Shown here: in pieces, positions 53,617 to 60,161 of the stretch
Position numbering within the stretch: the stretch's first letter is position 1
How the letters are laid out: every line of letters starts with the position of its first letter
NCBI RefSeq assembly: GCF_002874775.1
Contig: NZ_CP020991.1
Location: forward strand, 2,693,679-2,757,678
DNA from: Monoglobus pectinilyticus
GTDB lineage: Bacteria; Bacillota; Clostridia; Monoglobales; Monoglobaceae
Direction: 5' to 3'
Length of the DNA: 64,000 nt
Position numbers and translations under genes: made by a program
Notes under the pieces: generated by a model
Seen by the model: only the letters and a program-made list of their open reading frames with translations
Database searches by the model: none
Told to the model about the DNA's origin: nothing

Positions 53617-54495
53617 TTAATAGTTATCAGGTTTACAATCTTCACACGCCTCATAGCCAGCTTGTATGGCTTCATTGATTGTCATATGTATTAGGTTAGG
53701 TTTGTCTTTTATATGTTTACAGTTTGGCGTGTGAAACTTTTGACCTGATTTTGTAACTACTACGTCAATGTCCATTATTTGAGGTTCAGATGTCGGCGTC
53801 GCTTCTTGTATTACTTGTGTTTGTTCTATATTTTCTTGACTTTTATAGTTAACTGTTATTGTAGCAGTTACTAGTATTAACGCTGTTATTATTGCCACAA
53901 CAATATATCTGATTTTTATATTTTTTTCTTTTATTTCGTTAAATTGATTACATAGTTTTGCTTCATAATCTGTATGTTTTTTGTGATTACGAACTTCATC
54001 AGCTACCAGACGGCTGCGTTTATCGTCTAGTAACGTCGCTGCTGATATAAGCTGAGGCGTATTTATACGCTTTTGTGACAAAATACAAGTAGGCGCAAGA
54101 AATTCAAGTGCGAATTCGTTTGCTTCGTCTTCCTGACCTTCGTCAATTAATCCGGCGGGTGTATATCCTAATACACTACAGTCAGACATATGACCTAACA
54201 CTATATGACCCAGTTCATGAGCCAGCAATAATCGTCTATCGTTAGCGGACAAACCGGCGCGAATAAATACGAGCTGTTCATCTATACTCTTAACCGTAAA
54301 GGCTTTGCTACGTTCCGCAATGGACAATACATTATATTTATCAAGCAATTTAATATGTATATTTGATTCAAGACTGTATTCTACTATATCCCATCCATAT
54401 TTTTTAATAATGTTTTTGACCTGTATTGAAGTTATTGGTAATTGAGTTACACCATTCTCAAGTAATGAAATTATTGCTTTATATCTTGATAACAT
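53617..54495 (-). CDS. ImmA/IrrE-like metallopeptidase with membrane helix and C-terminal Cys/His motif
   Basis: The product is 292 aa. The N-terminal ImmA/IrrE domain has LLLAHELGHIVLGH, the HExxH zinc site, and EDEANEFALEFLAP. A transmembrane helix follows (IRYIVVAIITALILVTATITV). The outer part ends in FHTPNCKHIKDKP...YEACEDCKPDN, an HxxxCxxH...CxxC pattern like the Ada-type metal-binding motif. ImmA proteins cleave phage repressors; the CI-like gene next to it is the expected substrate. The membrane anchor and exported metal-binding tail are unusual and could couple induction to an outside signal. Confidence 0.82.
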   Translation of the reverse strand: MLSRYKAIISLLENGVTQLPITSIQVKNIIKKYGWDIVEYSLESNIHIKLLDKYNVLSIAERSKAFTVKSIDEQLVFIRAGLSANDRRLLLAHELGHIVLGHMSDCSVLGYTPAGLIDEGQEDEANEFALEFLAPTCILSQKRINTPQLISAATLLDDKRSRLVADEVRNHKKHTDYEAKLCNQFNEIKEKNIKIRYIVVAIITALILVTATITVNYKSQENIEQTQVIQEATPTSEPQIMDIDVVVTKSGQKFHTPNCKHIKDKPNLIHMTINEAIQAGYEACEDCKPDNY

Positions 54496-54574
54496 TATGA
54501 TACCCCCTGAAATTCATTTCATATAGGTATCATAATACCATATAATGTATATATCAAGAGGTAATAACTGTTAA

Positions 54575-55024
54575 TTAATCTTTTTTATCGTATTTTGTTA
54601 CTGATTTTCCGTATGCTGCTACGTCAAAAGTTTGGAGGTCGGCTAGCTTAAACTGTTCGGCAATAGATAACTTTTCAGGTGTTTTGGTTTCATATTTTTT
54701 TGCCTTTAACATTTGTTTCATTTCTCCACGTATTTCTGCTTTGTCTTCAGTATCAAGATTTTGATATAGCGAAATACCCTCATCTTCATCTTTATTTGTC
54801 ATATTAAACTTGTCTTCTCCAAAAATTAAATAATCGGCAGAAACCTGAAGTGCTTTAGCGATACGAATAATAGACGATATTTGAGGATCTTTTGAATCCC
54901 CGCTAAGAATTTTATTTAATGTACCGATAGATATAGTAGTTAGAGCAGATAATTGGGCATTAGTAATGCCTTGTTTCTTTTTTTCTGTTTTTATGCGTTC
55001 TAGCATTTTTGAATGATTATACAT
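54575..55024 (-). CDS. CI-like prophage repressor (XRE family)
   Basis: The product is 149 aa with an AGGAGGTG SD. The HTH is residues 9-65 (RIKTEKKKQGITNAQLSALTTISIGTLNKILSGDSKDPQISS), and a C-terminal region rich in K, E and D (LDTEDKAEIRGEMKQMLKAKK) follows. It has no S24 peptidase domain, so inactivation should rely on the neighbouring ImmA-like protein. It diverges from the early operon across four operators and has its own promoter (TTGACA at 55071-55076 and TATTCT at 55047-55052, minus strand, 18-bp spacing). Confidence 0.83.
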   Translation of the reverse strand: MYNHSKMLERIKTEKKKQGITNAQLSALTTISIGTLNKILSGDSKDPQISSIIRIAKALQVSADYLIFGEDKFNMTNKDEDEGISLYQNLDTEDKAEIRGEMKQMLKAKKYETKTPEKLSIAEQFKLADLQTFDVAAYGKSVTKYDKKD

Positions 55025-55046
55025 TTTACACCTCCTGTTTAATATA

Positions 55047-55238
55047 AGAATATCATATGTGCTTTGTATTTGTCAATCCTATTTTACCATAGACGGTAAA
55101 ATATATCTTTATGTACAAAAAAGTTAACATAATTTTATAGCTCAATAAATTACCGAATAAGGTAAATTATTTTAAAATATCTATTGACAATTACCTTTAA
55201 AGGTAGTATAATGAAATAAATTAAACCGTTGAAGGTAA
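55047..55238. promoter_or_regulatory. Phage switch: two divergent promoters and four operators
   Basis: Operators of the form TTACC-N6-GGTAA centre at 55091, 55157, 55198 and 55230; the third has GGTAG and the fourth AAACC. The rightward promoter is TTGACA (55184-55189), 17 bp, TATAAT (55207-55212), and operator 3 fills its spacer. The leftward promoter ends at 55076 and operator 1 lies just upstream of its -35. This is a lambda-like layout for a CI/Cro pair. Confidence 0.75.
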
Positions 55239-55255
55239 TGCGAGGAGGTGAATAT

Positions 55256-55477
55256 ATGTTAAATAATTTAAAAGCTGAATTTGTTAGATGTAACATAGAA
55301 CCATATGTAGGTGTAATGAATGCTCTATGTTGTTCCGAAAAAACTGCACGAAACAAGTTAAATGGTGTTAGTCCTGTTACGGTGCCAGAAGCAGCTAAAA
55401 TAATAAATAAATATTTCCCTAAACATAGTGTCGAATATTTATTTATTGAAGATTTAAACACATCAGAACACAAGTAA
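55256..55477 (+). CDS. Cro-like small DNA-binding protein
   Basis: The start is ATG 55256 with GAGGAGGTG upstream; the earlier TTG at 55229 lies inside operator 4. The product is 73 aa, MLNNLKAEFVRCNIEPYVGV with CCSEKTARNKLNGVSPVTVPEAAKIINKYF, an HTH reminiscent of short phage regulators of the XRE type. It is the first gene of the early operon under the four-operator promoter, the usual Cro position. Start codons and gaps downstream are tight, so the operon continues to at least 55874. Confidence 0.65.
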   Translation: MLNNLKAEFVRCNIEPYVGVMNALCCSEKTARNKLNGVSPVTVPEAAKIINKYFPKHSVEYLFIEDLNTSEHK

Positions 55478-55500
55478 TGTTAATTAAGGAGGTGAGAAGA

Positions 55501-55659
55501 ATGGCAGAAAAAGAAAAACTAAAAATAGAAATTGAATTAACAGGAATTGATGAAGCCATAAAACAAACAAAACGACTTGTTGAACTTTTAAGTGAAGCTC
55601 AACAAATTATCAATTCCTTAAGTGTTGTAAATGTAAAATGTAATTATTCGATAGATTAA
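55501..55659 (+). CDS. Small early phage protein, 52 aa
   Basis: ATG 55501 follows GGAGGTGAG; the longer frame from 55477 has no such site. The residues (MAEKEKLKIEIELTGIDEAI, then KQTKRLVELLSEAQQIINSL) predict one beta strand and an amphipathic helix. It resembles short phage proteins of unknown role that carry this IELTGxDEAI pattern. It is followed by a second short ORF with its own SD. Confidence 0.5.
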   Translation: MAEKEKLKIEIELTGIDEAIKQTKRLVELLSEAQQIINSLSVVNVKCNYSID

Positions 55660-55724
55660 AACCAAAATTATTGGAATTTGGACAAAATATTTAAGCATAT
55701 TATATTGAGAAAGAGGTGATATAT

Positions 55725-55874
55725 ATGATTGTTGAAGAGAAAACAATCGGAAACACTATAATTAAGATTGACGATAGTTGCGTACAGACCGATATTGATA
55801 CAATATTAAAGAACCTTGAACGGATTGCATCCCAAGGACTGGCTAAACAAGCCGCTGAAAAGAAAACCGGTTAA
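55725..55874 (+). CDS. Small early phage protein, 49 aa
   Basis: ATG 55725 with AGAGGTG 5-8 bp upstream; TAA at 55872. It reads MIVEEKTIGNTIIKIDDSCV, then QTDIDTILKNLERIASQGLA and a Lys-rich end. No family is recognised. The good SD, the coupled setting and the same orientation support a real gene. Confidence 0.5.
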   Translation: MIVEEKTIGNTIIKIDDSCVQTDIDTILKNLERIASQGLAKQAAEKKTG

Positions 55875-55917
55875 ATTAATCAATATACAAAAGATAAAAT
55901 GAAAGAGGTGAAGACAA

Positions 55918-56100
55918 ATGTATAAATGGATAATAAGAATATCAGCGGCGGCAGTAGGTACGGTGTTATTAGTAATGATTAAATCATTAAATTTTAACCC
56001 TATACTTTACATATTCCCGCTTATGATGATACTTTGCGTAAAGATTAGTAGCGTTTTGGGTCGTCACTGCGGCCAACTAGATAATCCAGTGATACGTTAA
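55918..56100 (+). pseudogene. Truncated membrane gene fused to repeat sequence
   Basis: AGAGGTG precedes ATG 55918. The first 40 residues (MYKWIIRISAAAVGTVLLVM...PLMMIL) match the intact 58157 gene, also MYxWIIRISAA. From 56033 the frame reads CVKISSVLGRHCGQLDN, which is the antisense reading of the downstream XRE gene's end. The same CVKISSV string ends another short frame at 56656-56766. So this gene lost its 3' part when the XRE module was inserted or duplicated. Confidence 0.6.
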
Positions 56101-56120
56101 AGTAATCGGCTATGGCGATT
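56033..56120. repeat. Module repeat, left boundary copy 1 (with 56699)
   Basis: Starting with TGCGTAAAGATTAGTAGCG, this stretch and 56699-56786 are nearly identical. They contain the C-terminal coding part of the minus-strand XRE genes (DYLVGRSDDPKRY). They mark the start of two tandem regulator modules. Confidence 0.7.
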
Positions 56121-56272
56121 AATGTTAGTGTTGGAATATTAATTTTACCATACTCTATATCTTGATAATGTCTGACAGTTATATTAAGAAAATTTGACAT
56201 ATCAGTTTGTTTTAATTTATTTTTCTTTCGTAATTCTTTTAAACGTTGGGAAAATTTAAGCATTTTTAGCAC
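56045..56272 (-). CDS. XRE regulator, module 1 leftward gene
   Basis: The product is 75 aa; ATG 56272 has a GAGGTG SD. HTH: QRLKELRKKNKLKQTDMSNF, LNITVRHYQDIEYG. The C-terminus is DYFNVSLDYLVGRSDDPKRY, exactly 20 residues and shared with the 56711 gene. It faces the 56382 gene across two ACACG-N11-CGTGT operators. Likely the module's repressor. Confidence 0.75.
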   Translation of the reverse strand: MLKMLKFSQRLKELRKKNKLKQTDMSNFLNITVRHYQDIEYGKINIPTLTLIAIADYFNVSLDYLVGRSDDPKRY

Positions 56273-56295
56273 CTCAAAAAAATATTAAAAAACAC

Positions 56296-56355
56296 TTGAC
56301 ACGAGATTAAAATGCGTGTATAATAATCCTACAAACACGAGATTAAAATGCGTGT
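56296..56355. promoter_or_regulatory. Module 1 promoter and paired operators
   Basis: TTGACA (56296-56301), 17 bp, TATAAT (56319-56324), reading right. Two identical 21-bp operators at 56299-56319 and 56335-56355 have the form ACACG-AGATTAAAATG-CGTGT, 36 bp apart. The first fills the promoter spacer. Confidence 0.75.
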
Positions 56356-56381
56356 TAAGTTTGAGAAGGAGAGGGTGATTC

Positions 56382-56594
56382 ATGTTAAAAAATTTAATAA
56401 ATGAGCGCAAAAAAACAGGTCTAACACAAAAAGGGTTAGCAGTTACTTTGGGTATAACTGAAAGACATTACCAAAGTATTGAGGCTGGAACCTCTGACGG
56501 TAGTGTGGCGTTATGGAAAGCATTATCAAAAATGTTTAATTGCACAATTGACTACTTGCTGGAACAGGTAGCCGAAAATCACCTAACAAAATAA
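56382..56594 (+). CDS. XRE regulator, module 1 rightward gene (Cro-like)
   Basis: The product is 70 aa; ATG 56382 lies behind AGAAGGAGAGGG. HTH: LINERKKTGLTQKGLAVTLG, ITERHYQSIEAG. It ends LLEQVAENHLTK. It is driven by the operator-bearing promoter above and followed by a conserved 68-bp tail (56591-56658) repeated after the module 2 gene. It is paired with the 56045 gene in a divergent switch. Confidence 0.75.
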   Translation: MLKNLINERKKTGLTQKGLAVTLGITERHYQSIEAGTSDGSVALWKALSKMFNCTIDYLLEQVAENHLTK

Positions 56595-56658
56595 TACCAC
56601 GAATTAAGGAAAAAAACAACCACTAGATATTGTGGTTGAAGAAGGGCTGGTTGAAATG
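56591..56658 (+). repeat. Module repeat, right tail copy 1 (with 57521)
   Basis: ATAAT...CACGAA.TAAGGAAAAAAAC and the following AACCACTAGATATTGTGG segment recur at 57521-57588 with few changes. Copy 1 leads into a frame that runs into the next boundary repeat; copy 2 leads into a 26-aa membrane peptide gene. Confidence 0.7.
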
Positions 56659-56698
56659 AAAAGAGAACAAAAAACGCACTGTTGTACGGCAATACAAC

Positions 56699-56786
56699 AA
56701 TGCGTAAAGATTAGTAGCGTTTTGGGTCGTCACTGCGGCCAACTAGATAATCAAGCGATACATTAAAGTAATTGGCTAGGGACATT
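56699..56786. repeat. Module repeat, left boundary copy 2
   Basis: Copy of 56033-56120 in the same orientation. With the tail repeats it defines two tandem units, 56033-56698 and 56699-57588, that look like duplications with diverged HTH and operator sequences. Confidence 0.7.
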
Positions 56787-56929
56787 AATACGGGTAAAGT
56801 TGGTTGTTGAGTTCCACGTTCATATCTTTGATAGTTTTGTTCAGAAGTGCCAATAGCTTCTGCGGTTTGTTTTTGTGTAATTTTTCGTTCTTGTCTAATT
56901 TGGCGAAAACGTTCATTAAAAGCAATCAT
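56711..56929 (-). CDS. XRE regulator, module 2 first leftward gene
   Basis: The product is 72 aa; ATG 56929 has a GAGGTA-like SD (GGAGGTATTGGC). HTH: FRQIRQERKITQKQTAEAIG, TSEQNYQRYERG. It ends with the same DYFNVSLDYLVGRSDDPKRY as module 1, but the DNA-recognition half differs. Upstream, at 56955-56967, the start of a promoter-like GGTATTGACAC is joined directly to the 3' side of another XRE gene, so its original divergent partner has been lost. Confidence 0.75.
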   Translation of the reverse strand: MIAFNERFRQIRQERKITQKQTAEAIGTSEQNYQRYERGTQQPTLPVLMSLANYFNVSLDYLVGRSDDPKRY

Positions 56930-56967
56930 GCCAATACCTCCAAAATAATTTTAAAATGGTATTGACA

Positions 56968-57189
56968 CTACTTATTTAAATCAGGTGTTTTAGTGAGACC
57001 TAGTAAATAGTCGATGGAAACATCTAATACTTTTGATATATTAATTAAAGTATCAACATTAGGTTCCCTTGTTCCTGCTTCATAGTACTGGTAGGCTCTT
57101 TCTGTAATACCAAGCATTTGAGATAGCTGCTTTTGAGTTAGGTTTTTGCTAAGCCTAATAGATTTGATATTATTGCTAAAAGTTGACAT
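56968..57189 (-). CDS. XRE regulator, module 2 second leftward gene
   Basis: The product is 73 aa; ATG 57189 with TGAGGTGTC upstream. HTH: NIKSIRLSKNLTQKQLSQML, GITERAYQYYEAGTREPN. It ends VSIDYLLGLTKTPDLNK, unlike its leftward neighbours. It faces the 57304 gene across paired operators, so it is probably the repressor for that switch. Confidence 0.75.
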   Translation of the reverse strand: MSTFSNNIKSIRLSKNLTQKQLSQMLGITERAYQYYEAGTREPNVDTLINISKVLDVSIDYLLGLTKTPDLNK

Positions 57190-57223
57190 ATTGACACCTC
57201 AGAAAAATATTTTCAAAAAGGTA

Positions 57224-57280
57224 TTGACACGAACAAAGTTGGCGTGTTATAATGAGCGCACACGAACAAAGTTGGCGTGT
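57224..57280. promoter_or_regulatory. Module 2 promoter and paired operators
   Basis: TTGACA (57224-57229), 18 bp, TATAAT (57248-57253). Two identical operators at 57227-57247 and 57260-57280 have the form ACACG-AACAAAGTTGG-CGTGT, 33 bp apart. The half-sites equal those of module 1 but the 11-bp centre is entirely different. Confidence 0.75.
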
Positions 57281-57303
57281 TAAAATACCAGGAAGGAGGG
57301 GCG

Positions 57304-57537
57304 ATGAATACTAAACTAAAAAATGCACGCAAAAAAACAGGTTTAACGCAAGTGCAAGTTGCGAAAAAAGCCAAATTGACTGAACGTGGCTATCAGTATT
57401 ACGAGTCAGGCGAACGCATTCCAAATGTTTATGTAGGTCAACGTATAGCAAAAGCCTTAAACACCAAAGTCGAAAAGATATTTCCACTATCTAACGACGA
57501 CACTCCAAACTCTCATCAAAATAATATCACGAAATAA
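57304..57537 (+). CDS. XRE regulator, module 2 rightward gene (Cro-like)
   Basis: The start is ATG 57304 with GGAAGGAGGGG upstream; the frame's earlier TTG at 57277 lies in the second operator. The product is 77 aa. HTH: LKNARKKTGLTQVQVAKKAK, LTERGYQYYESGERIPN. It ends PNSHQNNITK, in the 68-bp tail repeat. It is the counterpart of the 56382 gene. Confidence 0.75.
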   Translation: MNTKLKNARKKTGLTQVQVAKKAKLTERGYQYYESGERIPNVYVGQRIAKALNTKVEKIFPLSNDDTPNSHQNNITK

Positions 57538-57588
57538 GGAAAAAAACAACCACTAGATATTGTGGCTGATGAAGGGCTGATTGAAATG
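57521..57588 (+). repeat. Module repeat, right tail copy 2
   Basis: Copy of 56591-56658. It includes the end of the XRE gene and the SD region (GAAGGGCTGATTGAA) of the following 26-codon frame. Confidence 0.7.
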
Positions 57589-57666
57589 GATAAAGAATTC
57601 ATTCTATATTTTGCTATATCGGTATTAGCTTTGATATTATCTGTTATGGCTTTACTAATACGATAA
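57586..57666 (+). CDS. 26-aa single-helix membrane peptide
   Basis: ATG 57586 to TAA 57664-57666. It reads MDKEFILYFAISVLALILSV then MALLIR: one hydrophobic helix with charged ends. It is short, but it is compact and in operon register. The equivalent place in module 1 lacks it. Function unknown. Confidence 0.4.
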   Translation: MDKEFILYFAISVLALILSVMALLIR

Positions 57667-57683
57667 AAAAGGCGGTGTTAAAA

Positions 57684-57827
57684 TTGAAAGAAGCTGGTTG
57701 GATATTAGTCGGGATTGTATTTTATTTTATTATTAGCGCAGCTGTTTCAGCCGGTAATAATGCAGTGCTTATTGGGTTGGCTTTATTAATTATAATATGT
57801 GCAATAGCAGGAAAAATGGGAAATTGA
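57684..57827 (+). CDS. 47-aa two-helix membrane protein
   Basis: TTG 57684 start with a weak AGGCGGTG SD; stop TGA at 57825. Two hydrophobic segments (GWILVGIVFYFIISAAVSA and VLIGLALLIIICAIAG) are joined by a short GNNA turn. It is in register with neighbouring phage genes, 17 bp after the 26-aa frame. The family is unknown; small phage membrane proteins of this type may act at entry exclusion or lysis, but nothing here shows which. Confidence 0.45.
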   Translation: MKEAGWILVGIVFYFIISAAVSAGNNAVLIGLALLIIICAIAGKMGN

Positions 57828-57853
57828 TTTGTTAGATTAAGGAGGTAAAAAAA

Positions 57854-58135
57854 GTGGGAGCAAGAGTAAGAATTGTCAGCATAGATACGGCGTTAAAGAT
57901 TTATTACGCATATCCTGAAATCGGAAATAAAGAGATAGGAGAATTGTTTGGCACTAAGTCTGCAAGCACGATATACAACAAAAAGAAAAAGGCAAGAAAT
58001 CTTATGTTGGAAAAAGGTCAAAAGCCATTTGATTTTTTTACTGTAAGTACCGCTACAGCTTATGAAGCCTGGGGGATTGATGTTGAGGATTTAGAAAAAA
58101 GAAGAAATAAGTTAAAAAAATTAAATTTGACCTGA
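57854..58135 (+). CDS. Phage protein with HTH-like N-terminus, 93 aa
   Basis: GTG 57854 after GGAGGTAAAAAAA. The sequence VSIDTALKIYYAYPEIGNKE, with IGELFGTKSASTIYNKKKKA, reads like a helix-turn-helix with a basic recognition helix, and the C-terminal half (YEAWGIDVEDLEKRRNKLKKL) is a charged helix. Similar short proteins occur in Firmicute prophages between the switch and replication genes. The exact role is unknown; DNA binding is likely. Confidence 0.55.
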   Translation: MGARVRIVSIDTALKIYYAYPEIGNKEIGELFGTKSASTIYNKKKKARNLMLEKGQKPFDFFTVSTATAYEAWGIDVEDLEKRRNKLKKLNLT

Positions 58136-58156
58136 TATAGAAAGAGGTGAAGACAA

Positions 58157-58456
58157 ATGTATAGTTGGATTATACGAATATCAGCTGCGGTGGTCGGCGC
58201 TGTATTGTTAGTTATGGTTAGGCTGCTTGAGTGGTATCCCATATTTTACGCAGTGCCGCTTATGATGATACTTTTGGCGTTTTTGAATTGCGCAGAGGAC
58301 AGTGAGGGACGGCCTGTTGCTGACGATGTGCGCAAGGTCGTAATAAGGCCGGATAACCGGCGGTGGGACTTTTCGGACGAAGAGTGTAGCAGAACATCTA
58401 AAACGATAGAAGAAAAAAATCAAAGAAATATTAAAATTGGTATAGGAGTGAGATAA
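58157..58456 (+). CDS. Small phage membrane protein, intact copy
   Basis: The product is 99 aa; ATG 58157 with AAAGAGGTG. Two helices (IIRISAAVVGAVLLVMV and YPIFYAVPLMMILLAFL) are followed by a charged cytoplasmic tail ending IKIGIGVR. Residues 1-40 match the truncated copy at 55918-56031. That pair brackets the XRE modules, so a larger duplication once covered this area. A 14-codon Arg/Lys-rich frame with a good SD follows at 58458-58502. Confidence 0.55.
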   Translation: MYSWIIRISAAVVGAVLLVMVRLLEWYPIFYAVPLMMILLAFLNCAEDSEGRPVADDVRKVVIRPDNRRWDFSDEECSRTSKTIEEKNQRNIKIGIGVR

Positions 58457-58457
58457 A

Positions 58458-58502
58458 ATGAGAATGAGAAAAATAAAGAGACCTGTACGCAAAACAGTGT
58501 AA
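58458..58502 (+). CDS. Possible 14-aa basic peptide
   Basis: ATG 58458, SD TAGGAGTG 7-14 bp upstream, stop at 58500. It reads MRMRKIKRPVRKTV, half of it Arg or Lys. It is too short to judge; the SD is the only support. Confidence 0.25.
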   Translation: MRMRKIKRPVRKTV

Positions 58503-58526
58503 CTTTTAATGTGGAGGTGAAATAAG

Positions 58527-59273
58527 ATTATAACAATTCATTCATGGAGCGGTGGAAAGGATAGCACAGCAAGCATCATACTTGAGCGTATTCATAATTT
58601 ACCGGCTTCAAAAATAATTTTCAGCGAAGTCATGTTTGACAACAAAAATAACATAAGCGGTGAGTTACCCGAACACATTGATTTTATACATAATAAAGCG
58701 ATACCAAAATTCCGTGAATGGGGATATGACGTTCAAATTTTACGTAGCGAAAAGGATTATTTAGATTTGTTTTATCACGTCGTTACTCGCAGCAAAAAAC
58801 CGGAAAGGAACGGTAAATATGCAGGTTTTTTACTTGCTGGAATGTGTGCAGCGAATAGTCAGTTAAAAATTCCACCGATTAAAAACTTTTTAAAAACTGT
58901 CAAGAAACCTTTTATTCAATATATCGGAATCGCGACAGACGAGCAAAAAAGATTAAAAAAACTTGAAGGAACGAATAAAATATCGTTGCTTCAAAGATAC
59001 GGCTATACTGAAAAAATGGCATATGATTTATGCAAGAAATATGATTTACTTTCTCCTATATATAAATTCGCAAAACGCGGAGGTTGCTGGTTTTGTCCAA
59101 ACTGTTCATATAAAGAATTTGCACGTTTAAAAAAATGCCATACGGAATTGTGGAACAAATTAATGTTGTTATCTAATGAGCAAAACATTATAAGTTCTTG
59201 TTTTAAATATAACAAAACATTTTTGCAAATAGACAAAAAAGTTGATGAAATAAATAGTCAATTAAGCTTTTAG
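58527..59273 (+). CDS. PAPS-reductase-like PP-loop protein with a non-AUG start
   Basis: The frame is open from 58521. Its first ATG (58632) lies after the conserved PP-loop SGGKDST (58557-58577), so initiation there would remove the nucleotide site. GGAGG at 58513-58517 is placed for ATT 58527 (9-bp gap), giving IITIHSWSGGKDST and 248 aa. The C-terminus has a Cys cluster (RGGCWFCPNCS) and a LWNKL helix typical of phage PAPS-reductase-family proteins. The family activates substrates by adenylation; sulfur transfer or nucleic-acid modification is possible. An ATT start is rare; a lost ATG is the alternative. Confidence 0.75.
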   Translation: MITIHSWSGGKDSTASIILERIHNLPASKIIFSEVMFDNKNNISGELPEHIDFIHNKAIPKFREWGYDVQILRSEKDYLDLFYHVVTRSKKPERNGKYAGFLLAGMCAANSQLKIPPIKNFLKTVKKPFIQYIGIATDEQKRLKKLEGTNKISLLQRYGYTEKMAYDLCKKYDLLSPIYKFAKRGGCWFCPNCSYKEFARLKKCHTELWNKLMLLSNEQNIISSCFKYNKTFLQIDKKVDEINSQLSF

Positions 59274-59364
59274 CGCGGAGGTAGACGACGAAGAGTGCTA
59301 TAGAGAAACCAAAAGGCCGGAAAGCAAAAGAATACATAAAATTGTAATGTGAGGTGTTATCAAT

Positions 59365-59550
59365 ATGATAGTCGCAATGGAGTTTGAGGAATTGTACAGA
59401 AAAGACGGAAGCCATATTGACCAAGGAATTGTTGAACTAAGAGTGAGGAACTTTCCGCCAGAAAGTGTCTGCAAGAAAAAATTTTATGAAATATTTGGAG
59501 ATGTCAAAAGTGTTGGTAAACTTAAAATTATCGGAGTTGTTAGAAAATAA
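59365..59550 (+). CDS. Phage hypothetical protein, 61 aa
   Basis: ATG 59365, with TGAGGTG upstream. It reads MIVAMEFEELYRKDGSHIDQ, then GIVELRVRNFPPESVCKKKF and ends VKSVGKLKIIGVVRK. The pattern suggests a small alpha/beta fold, but no family is recognised. It ends the early operon: a terminator-like hairpin follows at once. Confidence 0.5.
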   Translation: MIVAMEFEELYRKDGSHIDQGIVELRVRNFPPESVCKKKFYEIFGDVKSVGKLKIIGVVRK

Positions 59551-59553
59551 AAA

Positions 59554-59582
59554 GCCCGCAAGTGCTGGAACACTAAACGGGC
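59554..59582 (+). terminator. Hairpin after the early phage operon
   Basis: GCCCG (59554-59558) pairs with CGGGC (59578-59582), enclosing a second AGTG/CACT stem (59561-59564 / 59571-59574), with A-rich flanks and no T-run. It may reduce read-through into the replication genes. Confidence 0.5.
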
Positions 59583-59672
59583 AATAAAAAGTATATAACA
59601 TAAAATCAGTTTAATAATACCACCAAAATATTAAATTGTCAATTATCAAACTGGGAAAAGGAGAAATTTAGC

Positions 59673-60146
59673 ATGAAATTATATGAAATTGACGCAGAAA
59701 TTGAACAATGTATCTTAATTGATGAAGAAACAGGCGAGGTTATTGGGATTGATACAGAAAGAGCTGATAAGCTGCAGATGATGAGAGATGATAAAATAAA
59801 AAATTTGGCTCTCTATTATAAAAATTTGATGGCTGAGGTTAATGCGTATAAATCCGAAAAAGATTATTTTGCAAAGCGTGAAAGGGTGGCCAAAAATAAA
59901 GCGGAGAGTATTAAGAAATTTTTAAATGAATTTCTTGCGGGTGAAAAGTTTGAATCACCAAAGGTTAATATTACATATCGTAAGAGTGAATCAGTTGTTA
60001 TTGATGATATTAACAAAGTAGACAAGCAGTATTTAAAATATACAGAACCGGCGGTTGACAAAGTGGAGGCCAAAAAAGCTATTAAATCAGGTGTATTACT
60101 TGAAGGTTTACATATTGAAGAAAATCAAAATATTCAAATTAAGTAG
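59673..60146 (+). CDS. Siphovirus Gp157-family protein
   Basis: The product is 157 aa; ATG 59673 with AAAAGGAG. Family features: LYEIDAEIEQCILIDEETGE, a long central coiled coil, LNEFLAGEKFESPKVNITYR, KSESVVIDDINKVDKQYLKY and the AVDKVEAKKAIKSGVLLEGL end. Gp157 was first noted in Streptococcus thermophilus phages, where it was linked with phage resistance; it usually opens a replication block of AAA ATPase, DUF669 and helicase, as here. Confidence 0.87.
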   Translation: MKLYEIDAEIEQCILIDEETGEVIGIDTERADKLQMMRDDKIKNLALYYKNLMAEVNAYKSEKDYFAKRERVAKNKAESIKKFLNEFLAGEKFESPKVNITYRKSESVVIDDINKVDKQYLKYTEPAVDKVEAKKAIKSGVLLEGLHIEENQNIQIK

Positions 60147-60161
60147 AAGCAGGAGGTATTC

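Noticed and set aside
56000-57600. CRISPR array suggested by repeated 21-bp units
   Set aside because: Only two copies per site, palindromic and inside promoters; they are operators, not spaced repeats.
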